Shown: positions 42,174 to 53,396, counted from the first letter of the stretch. The stretch is DNA of 64,000 bases from Clostridia bacterium (GCA_017504405.1 JAFVRG010000004.1:1-64000), one strand, 5' to 3'. Numbers and translations: made by a program. The notes: generated from the letters alone by a model not told the origin.

Positions 42174-43955
42174 ATGAAGCTTATGCCCTCGCCGAGAAAA
42201 ATCGAATACGGTGCAAATTATATAAGCCTTTCAAAATCTTATTCGGTAAAATGCCCGTTTGATTATCCGAGAGCTTTAAAATACCTCAATACGTTTATCG
42301 TTTCCGACACAAAGGCTGAAAATGCCGTAATTTTTGCCCGTGATGGCAAAATGGAGGACGAGGAATATTCGCTTAAATTTGACGGCGATATAACGGTAAC
42401 CTCGAACGGCGAGAGGGGCGCACACCTTGCACTCACAACTTTAAAGCAGATTGTGGCTGAGGGCGAAACCAACGTGTCGTTTATCAGCGATAAGCCTAAG
42501 GTTAAATTGCGTGGCTATATGCTCGATGTCAGCCGTGGAAGGTTGCCTAAGGTTGAACGCCTTCACGAGATAGTTGATATTATAGCCGATATGAAATACA
42601 ACCATTTCGAGCTGTACATAGATACCAGAGTTTTCGAGTATGCTCATTTCAAAAAATACTGTGAAAATTGCCTCACCCCTGCGGATATAATTTCCCTGCG
42701 TGAGCATTGCAAGGACAGATTTGTGGACCTCTGCCCGAACCAGAACGGCTTTGGCCATATGGCAGGGTGGCTCGGGCTCGATGAGTTCAGGCATCTGGGT
42801 ATCAGCCGTGAGGATGGGAAACCGAAGGATACGCTCAATCCTCTGCTGCCCGAGGCGGTGGAGCACGCGAAAGCACTCTATGCCGATACACTCCCTCTCT
42901 TTGAGTCCGAGTACGCAAACGTCGGTATGGACGAGCCGTTTTCACTCGGAAAGGGAGAAACCAAGGAAGAATGTGACCGCCGGGGAAAGGGTGAGGTGTA
43001 CGTTGAATATCTCAACAAAATACTCTCTTTCGTCAAAGAGGAATACGGAAAAACACCTATGTTCTGGGACGACCACGTTATGGCTCACCCCGACAGTATA
43101 CCGAAGATTTATAAGGACAGTATAGCTCTCGTTTGGGGCTACGAGCAGGAATGGCCGCAGATGGAGAGATGCCGTCTGCTCGCCGAGCAGGGCAGAAGGT
43201 TTATAGTATGCCCCTCAACCGCAAACTTCAACTCGATTACAGGCAGATTTAACAATGCACAGTACAACATAGACGGCGCAGTGCGCTCCTGCCTCTGCTT
43301 TGGCGGCGAGGGCGTAATCGTAACCGATTGGGGCGACGGCGGTCATCCGCAGTGCTTTGCTATGTCGCTCATGCCCCTCGCGTTTGCAGCGTCGTGTATG
43401 TGGAACTACTGCGATGACAGAGAGATAACTCCTATAAAGCACCTCGTTCACGAAAAGATGACAGGCGCCAGCATCGCCTGTGAGGAATACCTTGACCGCG
43501 CGGTGTTCGGTGTAAAGGGGCTTGCGCGCCTTACGCACCTGATGCAAAACTACTATCTTCTCGAGAGCCGTTTGTCGTGGGCAGGACCTCATTACGAATG
43601 TGAGGCTAACCAGGCTATGAATAACGTGCCCTCACGTCTTGACCCCCTGACTATGCGGCTTATCGAGGGGTATATGAGGGAAATCAAGGCGGAGCTTTTA
43701 AAATACCCGAAGGATACGCCTCATATAGACGACATAATTCTCAATTGCGATATGGTTATCGCCATTCATCAATTCTCGCAGGCACGCAGGGCGAATGATA
43801 CAGAGGCGCTTGCAAAAATCCGTGAGTTTATGAGGGATATAGAGGCGCGCTTCCTCATCCTCTGGCGCAAGAACAGCTTTGACAGGGGATTTGAGATATT
43901 CCTTGAAAAGGAAAACGGCATTTGGAAAAGAATCAAAAATAACATTGACGGTTAA
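42174..43955 (+). CDS. GH20-type beta-N-acetylhexosaminidase, cytoplasmic
   Basis: The protein has 593 aa and no signal peptide. An N-terminal GH20b-like domain (to about 110) is followed by the barrel 'KVKLRGYMLDVSRGR' and 'YANVGMDEPF', where D253-E254 match the catalytic Asp-Glu pair of GH20. 'VIVTDWGDGGH' is also characteristic. About 200 C-terminal residues are helical and do not match a common module. Own promoter and terminator; AAAGGAG lies 9 bases before the ATG. Likely substrate: GlcNAc-containing glycans taken up or from wall turnover. Confidence 0.85.
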   Translation: MKLMPSPRKIEYGANYISLSKSYSVKCPFDYPRALKYLNTFIVSDTKAENAVIFARDGKMEDEEYSLKFDGDITVTSNGERGAHLALTTLKQIVAEGETNVSFISDKPKVKLRGYMLDVSRGRLPKVERLHEIVDIIADMKYNHFELYIDTRVFEYAHFKKYCENCLTPADIISLREHCKDRFVDLCPNQNGFGHMAGWLGLDEFRHLGISREDGKPKDTLNPLLPEAVEHAKALYADTLPLFESEYANVGMDEPFSLGKGETKEECDRRGKGEVYVEYLNKILSFVKEEYGKTPMFWDDHVMAHPDSIPKIYKDSIALVWGYEQEWPQMERCRLLAEQGRRFIVCPSTANFNSITGRFNNAQYNIDGAVRSCLCFGGEGVIVTDWGDGGHPQCFAMSLMPLAFAASCMWNYCDDREITPIKHLVHEKMTGASIACEEYLDRAVFGVKGLARLTHLMQNYYLLESRLSWAGPHYECEANQAMNNVPSRLDPLTMRLIEGYMREIKAELLKYPKDTPHIDDIILNCDMVIAIHQFSQARRANDTEALAKIREFMRDIEARFLILWRKNSFDRGFEIFLEKENGIWKRIKNNIDG

Positions 43956-43963
43956 ACCGCAAA

Positions 43964-43998
43964 AAAAGCGAGGTGCAAAAAGCATCTCACTTTTTTCT
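43964..43998 (+). terminator. Terminator after the GH20 gene
   Basis: AAAAGCGAGGTGC / GCATCTCACTTTTTT stem with loop AAAAA. Confidence 0.75.
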
Positions 43999-44024
43999 TT
44001 CCCACATTATTTTTGTCCACGTAC

Positions 44025-44053
44025 TTGTATTACGTACGCAATTGTTGTATAAT
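44025..44053 (+). promoter_or_regulatory. Promoter of uvrB-uvrA
   Basis: TTGTAT (44025-44030), 17-bp spacer, TATAAT (44048-44053). Confidence 0.65.
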
Positions 44054-44086
44054 ATAACTTAGATAATGATGCACGGAGGTGATAGT

Positions 44087-46051
44087 GTGGACGGACAGTT
44101 CCTTCTCAAAAGTGAATTTACACCGACAGGCGACCAGCCTGAGGCAATAGAGACGCTCGTCCAATCTATCAAGGACGGCAACAGGATGCAAACCCTGCTT
44201 GGCGTTACAGGCTCGGGCAAAACCTTTACTATGGCAAACGTAATTGCACGCTGCAATATGCCAACAATAATTTTAGAGCCGAACAAAACCCTCGCAGCAC
44301 AGGTATGCACCGAGCTGCGTGAATTTTTCCCCGACAGCGCGGTTGAATATTTCGTGTCCTACTATGACTACTATCAGCCCGAGGCGTATATCCCCGGCAA
44401 GGATATGTACATCGAAAAGGATGCTATGGTTAACGAGGAGATTGATAAGCTCCGTCACAGCGCAACCAGCGCCCTCTTTGAGAGAAACGACGTAATAATA
44501 GTGTCGAGTGTTTCCTGCATATACAGCCTTGGTGACCCTTATGAATACAGTACGCTGATTGCCTCTGCACGTGTAGGGCAGGAGCTGTCACGTGATAGCT
44601 TCGTGCGTAAGCTCGTGTCAATCAGCTACGAGAGAAACGACCTCAATTTCGTCAGAGATAAATTCAGAATACGCGGTGACGTTGTAGAGGTATTTCCCGC
44701 CTCGTCAACCGATACGGCAATCCGTGTAGAGTTTTTCGGCGACGAGGTTGACAGAATAACCGAGATAAACGTTTTGACGGGTGAGATTAAAAAATCGCTC
44801 GCATACGTTGCGATATACCCTGCAACGCACTACGCCGTGTCGGATGACCGCAGAGAGGCGGCTCTCCTTGAAATAGAAGAGGAGATGCGTGAGCGTGTGG
44901 AGTTCTTCAAATCGCAGGGTAAGCTGATTGAGGCGCAGCGCATTGAGGAGAGGACGAAATACGACCTTGAGATGCTGCGTGAGGTAGGATTTTGCTCGGG
45001 CGTTGAGAATTATTCGAGAGTAATGTCGGGCAGACCCGAGGGCTCAACCCCTTATTGCCTTCTCGATTATTTTCCAAAGGATTATTTAATGTTCATAGAC
45101 GAATCGCACGTCACGGTTCCGCAGGTTCGCGGAATGAGCGGCGGAGACCGTTCAAGGAAAACGAACCTTATTGAATACGGCTTCCGTCTGCCCTCGGCGT
45201 ACGATAACAGACCGCTGTTTTTCGAGGAATTTGAGAAAAAGCTGTCGCAGGTGGTGTTCGTCAGTGCAACCCCTGCCGAGTACGAGCGCAGAAATTCCTC
45301 GGTTATAGCAGAGCAGATTATCCGTCCGACAGGACTTGTCGATCCCGAAATAACCGTTCGTCCCGTAGCGGGACAGATTGACGACCTCATCGGAGAGATA
45401 AGGAAAACCGCAGTCGGGGGAGAGAAGATACTCGTAACAACCCTTACAACCAAAATGGCGGAGGATCTGACCGACTATCTTTCGGGACACGGTATTAAGG
45501 TAAAATATCTGCATCACAACGTGGAAACAATGGAACGTATGGAAATAATACGTGATTTGCGTATGGGTGAATTTGACGTACTTGTGGGAATAAACCTCTT
45601 ACGTGAGGGTCTCGATATTCCCGAGGTGTCGCTCGTCGCTATACTTGATGCGGATAAGGAGGGCTTTTTACGTAACGAAACCTCCCTGATACAGACGGCG
45701 GGACGTGCGGCGAGAAACGTGAACGGCAGAGTAATCATGTATGCCGATACAGTGACTCGCTCAATGCGTGCGGCAATTGATGAAACCGAGCGCCGCCGCA
45801 AAATACAGAAGAAATATAACGAGGATAACGGAATAGTTGCAAAGAGTGTTAAGAAATCCGTGCGTGACGTTATAGATATAGCAAACAAGAAGGAGGAGCG
45901 CACGCTCACCTCCAAGAAGATGGACAAGAAGTCGAGGGAGATGCTGATAGCATCCCTCACAGCGCAGATGATAGACGCATCGAAGCATCTCGAATTCGAG
46001 AGGGCTGCATATCTGCGTGACAGAATCAAGGATTTGAGAACCACAAAATAA
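44087..46051 (+). CDS. uvrB: UvrABC excinuclease subunit B
   Basis: The protein has 654 aa from the GTG at 44087. This start is chosen because GGAGGTGA lies 4-5 bases upstream; the ATG at 44066 would put that ribosome site inside the gene. Walker A '[14 protein letters not shown]', the beta-hairpin region '[10 protein letters not shown]', helicase motifs 'FIDESHVT' and '[14 protein letters not shown]', and the C-terminal UVR domain are all present. Followed 32 bases later by uvrA. Nucleotide excision repair. Confidence 0.97.
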   Translation: MDGQFLLKSEFTPTGDQPEAIETLVQSIKDGNRMQTLLGVTGSGKTFTMANVIARCNMPTIILEPNKTLAAQVCTELREFFPDSAVEYFVSYYDYYQPEAYIPGKDMYIEKDAMVNEEIDKLRHSATSALFERNDVIIVSSVSCIYSLGDPYEYSTLIASARVGQELSRDSFVRKLVSISYERNDLNFVRDKFRIRGDVVEVFPASSTDTAIRVEFFGDEVDRITEINVLTGEIKKSLAYVAIYPATHYAVSDDRREAALLEIEEEMRERVEFFKSQGKLIEAQRIEERTKYDLEMLREVGFCSGVENYSRVMSGRPEGSTPYCLLDYFPKDYLMFIDESHVTVPQVRGMSGGDRSRKTNLIEYGFRLPSAYDNRPLFFEEFEKKLSQVVFVSATPAEYERRNSSVIAEQIIRPTGLVDPEITVRPVAGQIDDLIGEIRKTAVGGEKILVTTLTTKMAEDLTDYLSGHGIKVKYLHHNVETMERMEIIRDLRMGEFDVLVGINLLREGLDIPEVSLVAILDADKEGFLRNETSLIQTAGRAARNVNGRVIMYADTVTRSMRAAIDETERRRKIQKKYNEDNGIVAKSVKKSVRDVIDIANKKEERTLTSKKMDKKSREMLIASLTAQMIDASKHLEFERAAYLRDRIKDLRTTK

Positions 46052-46083
46052 ACGGCGGCAGAAATAGCCGCAAGGGTAGAAAA

Positions 46084-48927
46084 ATGAGTGATAAGCAAAG
46101 AAAAATTGTAATAAGGGGAGCAAGAGAGAACAACCTCAAAAACATATCCGTCGATATCCCGAGAGATAAGCTCGTTGTGCTGACGGGGCTTTCCGGCTCG
46201 GGCAAATCCTCTCTCGCCTTTGATACCGTTTATGCGGAGGGGCACAGGCGTTTTGTCGAGTCGCTGTCCTCCTACGCGCGTCAGTTTTTAGGTCAGGTGG
46301 ACAAGCCCGACGTGGATATAATAGAGGGACTCTCCCCTGCAATTGCAATCGACCAGAAAACCACCTCGAAGAATCCGAGGTCAACGGTTGGTACGGTTGC
46401 GGAGATATACGACTATCTGCGTCTTTTGTATGCAAGGGTGGGAATACCTCACTGTCCTGTGTGCGGCAAGGAAATCAAGCAGCAGTCGCTCGACAGCATC
46501 GTGGATAAAATTCTCTCGCTACCCGAGGGTACACGCTTTTTGGTGCTCGCTCCTATCGTAAGAGCGGAGAAGGGAATGCACGAGAAGGTGCTCGCCTCTG
46601 CGAAAAAGAGCGGATACGTCCGTGTCAGAGTAGACGGCAGTATGTACGAGCTGTCCGAGGAAATTAAGCTCGATAAAAATCTGCGCCACGACATAGACGT
46701 CGTGATAGACCGATTGGTTATAAGAGAGGGCGTGAGAGCGAGGCTCGGCGACTCGGTAGAGAGCGCTCTTTCCCTCACGGACGGCAGGGTTAACATTGCC
46801 GTCATAGACCGTGACGGCGGTGAAGGCGAAGAGTATAAATTCTCGCAGAAATACGCCTGTGAGGAGCATAAAATCAGCTTCGGCGAGCTTGAGCCAAATA
46901 TGTTTTCCTTCAATAATCCCGCAGGGGCGTGCCCCGAGTGTGCGGGAATAGGCGAGATGCGTGTTATCAGCTCAGATAAGGTAATACCCGATAAGGAGCT
47001 GTCGCTGAGGCAGGGCGCAATCGCCTGCAACGGATTTAAGTCAATGGATGAGGATAGCTGGTCCGGGCCTCTCGTTGCGAGGATGCTCGAGGATTTCGGA
47101 CTCACTCTTGACAGCAAAATTTCCGAATATTCTGAGGACGCATACCGTGCGCTTATGTACGGACGCCCGGGAGTGCAGTATGACGTCGTGCGCTACTTTG
47201 GCAAGAGTGCGAAGCATCAGATAACCGAGTGGGCAGGCGTTATCCCAACAATAGAGCGCCGTATTTCCATGTTTGGCGACGAGGGCTACGACGAGCTTAT
47301 TGACTATGCACCCTGTCCGAGATGCCATGGCAGACGTCTCTCCGACGAGGTTTTGGCGGTAACCGTGGGCGGTCTTAATATTGACGAAATATGCCGACTC
47401 TCAATAAAGAAAATGCTGGATTTTGTAAATGAGATAAAATTCACTCCAAGTGAGGAAGTCATAGCCAAGGAGATTATGAAGGAGATAAGAGCGAGGCTTT
47501 CGTTCCTTTGTAACGTCGGGCTTGAATATCTTAACCTTGCGAGAAAGGCAGGCACGCTATCGGGCGGTGAGGCTCAGAGGATACGCCTCGCAACACAGAT
47601 AGGCTCAGCCCTTGTAGGAGTTTTGTACGTCCTCGACGAGCCGAGCATAGGACTGCATCAGCGTGATAACGGCAAGCTGATTTCCGCCCTCAAAAATCTG
47701 CGTGACGTGGGAAACACGGTCCTGGTTGTCGAGCACGACGAGGAAACCATGCAGAATGCGGACTATATCGTTGATATCGGTCCGGGTGCAGGTATTCACG
47801 GTGGTGAGGTCGTGGTTTGCGGTACTCCCGACGAGGTTGCAAAATGCGAAAAATCTATCACGGGTGCGTATCTTTCGGGCAGACAGAAAATAGCCGTTCC
47901 AAACAAACGGCGTGAGGGAAACGGAGAGTTTTTAGAGGTTATTGGCGCTTGTGAAAACAACCTCAAAAACGTGGACGTGAAATTTCCGCTCGGCAAGCTG
48001 ATTGCCGTGACGGGTGTTTCGGGCTCGGGAAAATCCTCGCTCGTAAACGTTATATTAAACCGTGCACTCGCACGTGACCTCAACCGAGCACGCACGTACC
48101 CGGGAAGACACAAGGAGATTTTGGGTAAGGAGCACGTTGATAAGGTAATTACAATCGACCAGAGCCCTATCGGCAGAACGCCTCGTTCCAATCCCGCAAC
48201 ATATACGGGAATTTTTACCGATATACGTAACCTTTTTGCTAAGACGCAGGACGCAAGGGCAAAGGGATACAGTGCAGGCAGATTTTCATTCAATGTGCGT
48301 GGCGGACGCTGTGAGGCGTGTGAGGGTGACGGTGTGAAGCTCATAGAGATGCACTTTTTGCCCGACGTGTACGTAAAATGCGACGTATGTCACGGCAAAA
48401 GGTACAACCGTGATACCCTTGACGTAAGATATAAGGGCAAAAACATTTACGAGGTGCTCGAAATGACGGTGGAGGAGGGACTCTCCTTCTTTGATTCCGT
48501 CCCTCAGCTGGAGCGTAAGCTGAGAACACTCTACGACGTAGGACTCGGATATATAAAAATAGGACAGTCCTCTACCACCCTTTCGGGCGGCGAAGCGCAG
48601 AGGGTGAAGCTCGCAACCGAGCTGTCAAAGCGCTCTACGGGAAAGACTGTGTATATCCTCGATGAGCCTACAACGGGACTTCATACGGCAGACGTATCAC
48701 GCCTGATAGATATTCTCGCAAGGCTATCCGATGCGGGCAATACGGTAATCGTAATAGAGCACAACCTCGACCTGATTAAAACCGCCGACCATATAATCGA
48801 CCTCGGACCCGAGGGAGGAGATAAGGGCGGACGGATAATTGCCGAGGGTACGCCCGAGGAGGTTGCAGCCACCGAGGGCTCGTATACGGGTATGTATTTG
48901 AGGGAAAAGCTGAAGGAGAAAAGTTAA
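46084..48927 (+). CDS. uvrA: UvrABC excinuclease subunit A
   Basis: The protein has 947 aa, normal length. Two ABC ATPase halves with Walker A '[12 protein letters not shown]' and '[11 protein letters not shown]'. Zinc-finger cysteines are in 'PHCPVCGK', 'CPRCHG' and 'CEACEGDG...CDVCHGKRY'. ABC signatures 'LSGGEAQR' occur twice. In an operon with uvrB. Confidence 0.98.
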   Translation: MSDKQRKIVIRGARENNLKNISVDIPRDKLVVLTGLSGSGKSSLAFDTVYAEGHRRFVESLSSYARQFLGQVDKPDVDIIEGLSPAIAIDQKTTSKNPRSTVGTVAEIYDYLRLLYARVGIPHCPVCGKEIKQQSLDSIVDKILSLPEGTRFLVLAPIVRAEKGMHEKVLASAKKSGYVRVRVDGSMYELSEEIKLDKNLRHDIDVVIDRLVIREGVRARLGDSVESALSLTDGRVNIAVIDRDGGEGEEYKFSQKYACEEHKISFGELEPNMFSFNNPAGACPECAGIGEMRVISSDKVIPDKELSLRQGAIACNGFKSMDEDSWSGPLVARMLEDFGLTLDSKISEYSEDAYRALMYGRPGVQYDVVRYFGKSAKHQITEWAGVIPTIERRISMFGDEGYDELIDYAPCPRCHGRRLSDEVLAVTVGGLNIDEICRLSIKKMLDFVNEIKFTPSEEVIAKEIMKEIRARLSFLCNVGLEYLNLARKAGTLSGGEAQRIRLATQIGSALVGVLYVLDEPSIGLHQRDNGKLISALKNLRDVGNTVLVVEHDEETMQNADYIVDIGPGAGIHGGEVVVCGTPDEVAKCEKSITGAYLSGRQKIAVPNKRREGNGEFLEVIGACENNLKNVDVKFPLGKLIAVTGVSGSGKSSLVNVILNRALARDLNRARTYPGRHKEILGKEHVDKVITIDQSPIGRTPRSNPATYTGIFTDIRNLFAKTQDARAKGYSAGRFSFNVRGGRCEACEGDGVKLIEMHFLPDVYVKCDVCHGKRYNRDTLDVRYKGKNIYEVLEMTVEEGLSFFDSVPQLERKLRTLYDVGLGYIKIGQSSTTLSGGEAQRVKLATELSKRSTGKTVYILDEPTTGLHTADVSRLIDILARLSDAGNTVIVIEHNLDLIKTADHIIDLGPEGGDKGGRIIAEGTPEEVAATEGSYTGMYLREKLKEKS

Positions 48928-49069
48928 ATCTTCAAATCCGTGCTCGCCTGACAGTGAGTGCGGTTGAAATCGGTTTCTCCGCCATTCGCAGAAAACTGCG
49001 AAACGGGGTTCTCGTAAGAAAGAACGGCAATTTAAAAGACTACATTATAATATGTTAAGGAGTTAAGCA

Positions 49070-49507
49070 ATGAAGGTAAACGTTAAAAAATTAGACCCCA
49101 ATGCAATCATTCCCACGTACGGAACGGAATTTGCGGCAGGAGCCGACCTGTATGCTCTCACGGAGGGCACGGTTGAGCTCACACCCAATGAAACTAAGCT
49201 AATTAAGACAGGAATAGCGATGGAAATACCGAAGGGCTACGTCGGTCTTGTTTATGCGAGAAGCGGACTTGCCTGCAAGCGCGGGCTTGCCCCCGCCAAC
49301 AAGGTTGGAGTAATAGATGCCGATTACAGGGGAGAAATAATGGTAGCTCTCCACAATCACAGCGATAAGATAGCTTCGATTGAGAACGGCGAGAGAATAG
49401 CGCAGATGGTAATTGCTCCGTTTATAACCGCTGATTACAACGAGGTTGAGGAGCTGTCCGACACCGATAGAGGAGCAGGTGGCTTCGGCTCAACGGGAAA
49501 GAAATGA
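49070..49507 (+). CDS. dut: Deoxyuridine 5'-triphosphate nucleotidohydrolase
   Basis: A 145-aa trimeric dUTPase. Motif 1 'AAGADLYAL', motif 2 'YARSGLACKRGL', motif 3 'GVIDADYRGEIMVAL', motif 4 'GERIAQMVI' and motif 5 'RGAGGFGSTG' are all intact. AAGGAG precedes the ATG; TATAAT lies near 49043. Terminator follows at once. Confidence 0.97.
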   Translation: MKVNVKKLDPNAIIPTYGTEFAAGADLYALTEGTVELTPNETKLIKTGIAMEIPKGYVGLVYARSGLACKRGLAPANKVGVIDADYRGEIMVALHNHSDKIASIENGERIAQMVIAPFITADYNEVEELSDTDRGAGGFGSTGKK

Positions 49508-49509
49508 GA

Positions 49510-49540
49510 ACAAAAAACGGCGAAAAGCCGTTTTTTGTTT
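49510..49540 (+). terminator. Terminator after dut
   Basis: AAAAACGGC-GAAA-GCCGTTTTTT, with a stable GAAA loop. Confidence 0.9.
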
Positions 49541-49658
49541 AAATACAAAGGTAAACAGTTGTTTACATTTTTGAGTAATTTGCAAATTTTTAAAATTATT
49601 TTACCCGATAAAATATGAGGAAAGCCGTTTTTTGTGTAAAAAAACACACTTTTACGTA

Positions 49659-49687
49659 TTGACAATTGTATGCGCAGGTGTTATAAT
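49659..49687 (+). promoter_or_regulatory. Promoter of the exopolysaccharide control operon
   Basis: TTGACA (49659-49664), 17-bp spacer, TATAAT (49682-49687): a consensus sigma-A-type promoter. Confidence 0.85.
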
Positions 49688-49733
49688 CTTATAGGTATAA
49701 AAATTCATCACTTTTATTTGCGAGGAAACCAGT

Positions 49734-50534
49734 ATGGAAGAAAGAAAAGAAATAGCGCTCATTGACTTGTTCTCGGCGCTAAAAAGATTTTGGTACATAG
49801 TTATCATTGTCGCACTTCTGTTCACCACTGCGGCATACTTCTTTACTAAGAAGCAGACTCCTATGTATTCACAGCGCCTTGAGTTTTACGTTACCCACCG
49901 TGACGTTACTACCTCGGGCTCCGATATTTCAATTATCGGCAACAACATTCCCTTTATCGCTGACTCGGTAGGTAAGGAGAAGGTTGTTAACTATATGTAC
50001 AGAGAATATCTGTCGAAGAAGAATTACACCATGACTACTGGAGCTTTGATGTCCTGCATAAGCACAGGTGTTGTTTCCCACGATGACGGGTCCCGTCAGT
50101 TCTACATTGAGGCTACTGCGGAAAACCCCACTCTGTGTAAGGATATTCTTGAATCCTACAAGGAAATGTTCGATTATCATTCGACAATAGCAGACCCCCT
50201 TCCGCCCGACGAGGCTCTCCACGCCTTCAACGGATTTGATGTGAAGACAAACGATAATGCGAAGATTGGTACGCAGGTGTCCCCCTCTATGCCTAAAAAT
50301 CTGGTAATAGGATTTCTTATAGGCGCTGTTGTGTCTTATATCCTCGTGTTCATCAGGTATATAACCGACAACGTTGTAAATACCGCTGAGGATTTGTCGA
50401 GAAGATTTTCAGACATACCCATTCTCGCTATCATTCCCGATATAGAGAGTGATGATAAGCATTCCGATGAATATGTGAAGAGTGCGTCAGGTGCAAAGAA
50501 AAAGACAGTAAAGGAGGACGTTTCGAATGGCTAA
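49734..50534 (+). CDS. Capsular polysaccharide chain-length/kinase adaptor (CpsC/YveK-like)
   Basis: A 266-aa Wzz-family protein. Two membrane helices (about 17-38 and 190-210) bracket an extracellular part, and a cytoplasmic C-terminal tail ends the protein. GAGGAAA precedes the ATG. It overlaps the tyrosine kinase gene by 8 bases. In Gram-positives this adaptor activates the separate kinase CpsD. The proline-rich loop before helix 2 ('TQVSPSMPKNLVIG') fits the Wzz pattern. Confidence 0.88.
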   Translation: MEERKEIALIDLFSALKRFWYIVIIVALLFTTAAYFFTKKQTPMYSQRLEFYVTHRDVTTSGSDISIIGNNIPFIADSVGKEKVVNYMYREYLSKKNYTMTTGALMSCISTGVVSHDDGSRQFYIEATAENPTLCKDILESYKEMFDYHSTIADPLPPDEALHAFNGFDVKTNDNAKIGTQVSPSMPKNLVIGFLIGAVVSYILVFIRYITDNVVNTAEDLSRRFSDIPILAIIPDIESDDKHSDEYVKSASGAKKKTVKEDVSNG

Positions 50535-51267
50535 CAGTAACAAGATTCTTACAGATGATACCCTTTTCGGTATAAAAGAAGCCTACAACATGGCTCGTAC
50601 GAACATAATGTATCTCAACAATGATGCCAAGTGTCCTGTTTACGGTATTACGAGCGCAGTTCCCCATGAGGGCAAGTCGCTGACGGCGGCTAATATTGCA
50701 ATATCCTTTGCAAAGATGGGTAAGAAGGTTCTTCTCGTTGACTGCGACATGCGTCTTGCAGTTCAGAGCGCAACCTTTGCAGCTAAGGTTAAGGCGGGTC
50801 TTTCCGAATACCTTGCGGGAATAAGAAACGATCTCGTTGTTCAGAAGACAAAGCACGATAATCTTTTCCTCATCACCGCAGGCAAGGTTCCGCCTAACCC
50901 CTCCGAGCTTCTCAACAATCAGAGAATGAAGGAGCTCATCGCTCACGCACGTGAAGAATACGATTACGTATTCCTCGATTTCCCGCCGATTATAGTTGTT
51001 TCGGATGCTACGGCTCTCGTTGAGGAGATAGACGGATATATTATGGTTGTAAGAGCGGGTATATCTGATGCCAGATTCATTTCCGACGCCCTCAATACCA
51101 TGAACAAAATCAATGCTAAGGTTGTTGGATTCGTGTTCAACTGCGCTAACCCGAAGAGCGCAGGACGTGCATACAAAAAAGAATATAAGAAATATAAGTA
51201 CGGTTCGTATAGCAAGTATGGCTCGTACGCCTTTTACGGAGATAAGTACGACGCCGCTACGAGATAA
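50527..51267 (+). CDS. Bacterial tyrosine kinase (CpsD/CapB/YwqD-like)
   Basis: The protein has 246 aa. Walker A variant 'SAVPHEGKSLTAANIA' (the usual P-G-E-G-K is P-H-E-G-K here). Walker A' 'VLLVDCDMR' and Walker B-like 'YDYVFLDFPP'. The C-terminal tyrosine cluster ('YKKYKYGSYSKYGSYAFYG') has about ten Tyr and is the autophosphorylation tail. Overlaps the adaptor gene upstream; a phosphatase gene follows 5 bases later. Controls polysaccharide export or polymerisation. Confidence 0.93.
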   Translation: MANSNKILTDDTLFGIKEAYNMARTNIMYLNNDAKCPVYGITSAVPHEGKSLTAANIAISFAKMGKKVLLVDCDMRLAVQSATFAAKVKAGLSEYLAGIRNDLVVQKTKHDNLFLITAGKVPPNPSELLNNQRMKELIAHAREEYDYVFLDFPPIIVVSDATALVEEIDGYIMVVRAGISDARFISDALNTMNKINAKVVGFVFNCANPKSAGRAYKKEYKKYKYGSYSKYGSYAFYGDKYDAATR

Positions 51268-51272
51268 CTTCT

Positions 51273-51962
51273 ATGAGAATAATAGATTTTCATTCTCACA
51301 TTCTCGCAGGTGTTGATCACGGTTCCCGTGTTTTATCCGAATCTATCGCACAATTGGAGCGCATTTCGGCATCGGGCACCGATGCAGTGGTTGCTACCTC
51401 TCATTTTTCCCCGTATTCGGATAAGCTGAGAGCTTTTCTTGAAAAGAGGGAGCGTGCAATCTCTACGGTTGCGAAGCATATACCTAAGGGGCTGAGCGTC
51501 TACGTCGGCGCCGAGGTTCTGCTTTGTCCGGGGCTTGACCATTTTGAGGAGCTGTCTGATTTGTGCGTTGTCGGCACGAAAACCTTGCTTATTGAGATGC
51601 CTACGCACAGCTGGACGCTGGAGCTGATTGAAACTCTCCACCGCATAAAAGCCCTCGGATACAATGTGGTTATAGCGCATCTTGACAGGTATAAGAAGGA
51701 GCTGTCGGCACGTCTGCTTGACGCCGGATTTTCCTATCAGATAAACGCAGGCTCGCTGTATGCCTTTGGCTCACGCAGACGCAACAGGCATTATCTCTCC
51801 CTCGACGGGGCAGTTGCGCTGGGTAGCGATTTGCACGGAGTTGACGGCTATGATGCGTTTGCCCATGCGGTTAAGGATAAAAAGCTCAATGCTTCCAAAA
51901 TAATGGCAAAAACCGAGGAGTTGCTCTTGGGAGCAATTCCTATCACGGTTGCCGAGGAATAG
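51273..51962 (+). CDS. PHP-type protein tyrosine phosphatase (CpsB/CapC-like)
   Basis: A 229-aa PHP-domain phosphatase. The N-terminal metal motif is 'IDFHSHILAGVDHGS', with 'VATSHFSPYS', 'VGAEVLL', 'VIAHLDRY' and 'LGSDLHG' as further metal or active-site segments. It would dephosphorylate the CpsD-like kinase encoded just upstream. The rest of a capsule cluster is not in the window after this gene. Confidence 0.92.
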   Translation: MRIIDFHSHILAGVDHGSRVLSESIAQLERISASGTDAVVATSHFSPYSDKLRAFLEKRERAISTVAKHIPKGLSVYVGAEVLLCPGLDHFEELSDLCVVGTKTLLIEMPTHSWTLELIETLHRIKALGYNVVIAHLDRYKKELSARLLDAGFSYQINAGSLYAFGSRRRNRHYLSLDGAVALGSDLHGVDGYDAFAHAVKDKKLNASKIMAKTEELLLGAIPITVAEE

Positions 51963-51964
51963 AA

Positions 51965-51995
51965 TTTAAGGGTGCTTTTCGGCACCCTTTTTTAT
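51965..51995 (+). terminator. Terminator after the CpsCDB-like operon
   Basis: AAGGGTGC-TTTTCG-GCACCCTT followed by TTTT. Confidence 0.9.
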
Positions 51996-52079
51996 TTTAT
52001 AAATATGTTGCTTTTTTACTTATTTTGTGGTAACATATATACTGAGTTAGAATGCAAAAAAACGAAAGGGGGATATTAA

Positions 52080-53393
52080 ATGGTTAAAATCACCGAGGTT
52101 TCTCGCCGCTCACGTGCGGCAAAGGCAGGAATATTGGCGGGCGATGTACTGATTTCTGTGAACGGAAATGAGATTAACGATGTTCTGGATTATCGCTTTT
52201 ACCTTGCCGACGAGGATATCACCCTTTGTTTGGAGAGGGATGGCGTTTCCTTTGAAACGCAGATTTTCAAGGATACCTATGACGATATAGGACTTTCGTT
52301 TGAAACACCTCTTATGGATAAAAAGCATTCCTGTAAAAACAAGTGCATATTCTGCTTTATCGACCAGCTGCCCGACGGAATGAGGGAGAGTTTGTATTTT
52401 AAGGATGACGATTCCCGTCTGTCCTTTTTGCACGGTAACTATATAACCCTGACTAACCTCACCGAGGCGGATATTGACAGGATTGTAAAGATGCACATTT
52501 CTCCTATAAACATATCGGTCCATACTATGAATCCCGACCTGCGTGTTTCTATGATGAAGAACAAAAACGCAGGCAAGGTGCTGTCCTACCTTGATAAAAT
52601 CAAGGAGGCGGGACTTACCATGAGGGCGCAGATAGTCCTTTGCAAGGGGGTTAACGACGGCGACGAGCTTCTGTATTCAATGCAAAGGCTCACCGAATAT
52701 CTGCCCGAGCTCGACAGCGTTTCGATAGTTCCTGCGGGGCTGACGGCTCACCGTGAAGGGCTATATCCCTTGGAGCAGTTCACAAGGGATGAGGCGGCGG
52801 CAGTTATAGACACGGTAACCAATTTTGGCGATAAGCTGCTAGAAAAGCACGGCACACGCCTGTTTTTCGTAGGGGACGAGCTTTACCTGACGGCAGAGCG
52901 TCCTCTGCCCGATGCCGATTATTACGAGGGGTATCCTCAGATAGAGAACGGAGTAGGTATGCTGCGCTCCTTTATTGACGGGTTTGGAGTTTCCCTCGAT
53001 ACACTCACCGCACGCAGGCTGATGCGCCGACGTCACGTTTCGGTTGCGACAGGCGAGGCGTCCTATCCGTTTATATCCGAAATGTGTGCACAGCTTGAGA
53101 AAATATACCCACGCCTCACCGTGAGCGTACATAAAATAGTCAACGATTTCTTCGGTCACAGCATAACCGTTTCGGGACTTATGACTGGTAGGGATATATG
53201 CAATCAGTTAGCAGGCAAGGAGCTTGGACGGGAGCTTCTTCTCCCCGACAACTGCCTGCGTGACGGAGAGGATGTGTTCCTTTGCGGTATGACTGTTTCG
53301 GAATTGGAAAAGAATTTGAGTATCAAGGTACGTATGGCGGGCGATGATGCTGACAGCTTTGTGTCAGCTGTGCTCGGAAAAAGAAGGAGGTAA
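52080..53393 (+). CDS. DUF512 protein with PDZ-like domain and Fe-S cysteine motif
   Basis: The protein has 437 aa. An N-terminal PDZ-like domain (to about 75, 'AAKAGILAGDVLISVNGNEIND') precedes a radical-SAM-like segment with 'CKNKCIFCFIDQLP' (C-x3-C-x2-C), then the DUF512 domain. This architecture is conserved in Clostridia and often lies next to der, as here (4 bases upstream). AAAGGGGG precedes the ATG. Biochemical role unknown. Confidence 0.9.
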   Translation: MVKITEVSRRSRAAKAGILAGDVLISVNGNEINDVLDYRFYLADEDITLCLERDGVSFETQIFKDTYDDIGLSFETPLMDKKHSCKNKCIFCFIDQLPDGMRESLYFKDDDSRLSFLHGNYITLTNLTEADIDRIVKMHISPINISVHTMNPDLRVSMMKNKNAGKVLSYLDKIKEAGLTMRAQIVLCKGVNDGDELLYSMQRLTEYLPELDSVSIVPAGLTAHREGLYPLEQFTRDEAAAVIDTVTNFGDKLLEKHGTRLFFVGDELYLTAERPLPDADYYEGYPQIENGVGMLRSFIDGFGVSLDTLTARRLMRRRHVSVATGEASYPFISEMCAQLEKIYPRLTVSVHKIVNDFFGHSITVSGLMTGRDICNQLAGKELGRELLLPDNCLRDGEDVFLCGMTVSELEKNLSIKVRMAGDDADSFVSAVLGKRRR

Positions 53394-53396
53394 GAT

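Noticed and set aside
45514-46245. A 243-codon minus-strand frame spanning the uvrB-uvrA junction.
   Set aside because: Antisense to two certain genes, Ser/Ile/Arg-rich composition, no ribosome site.
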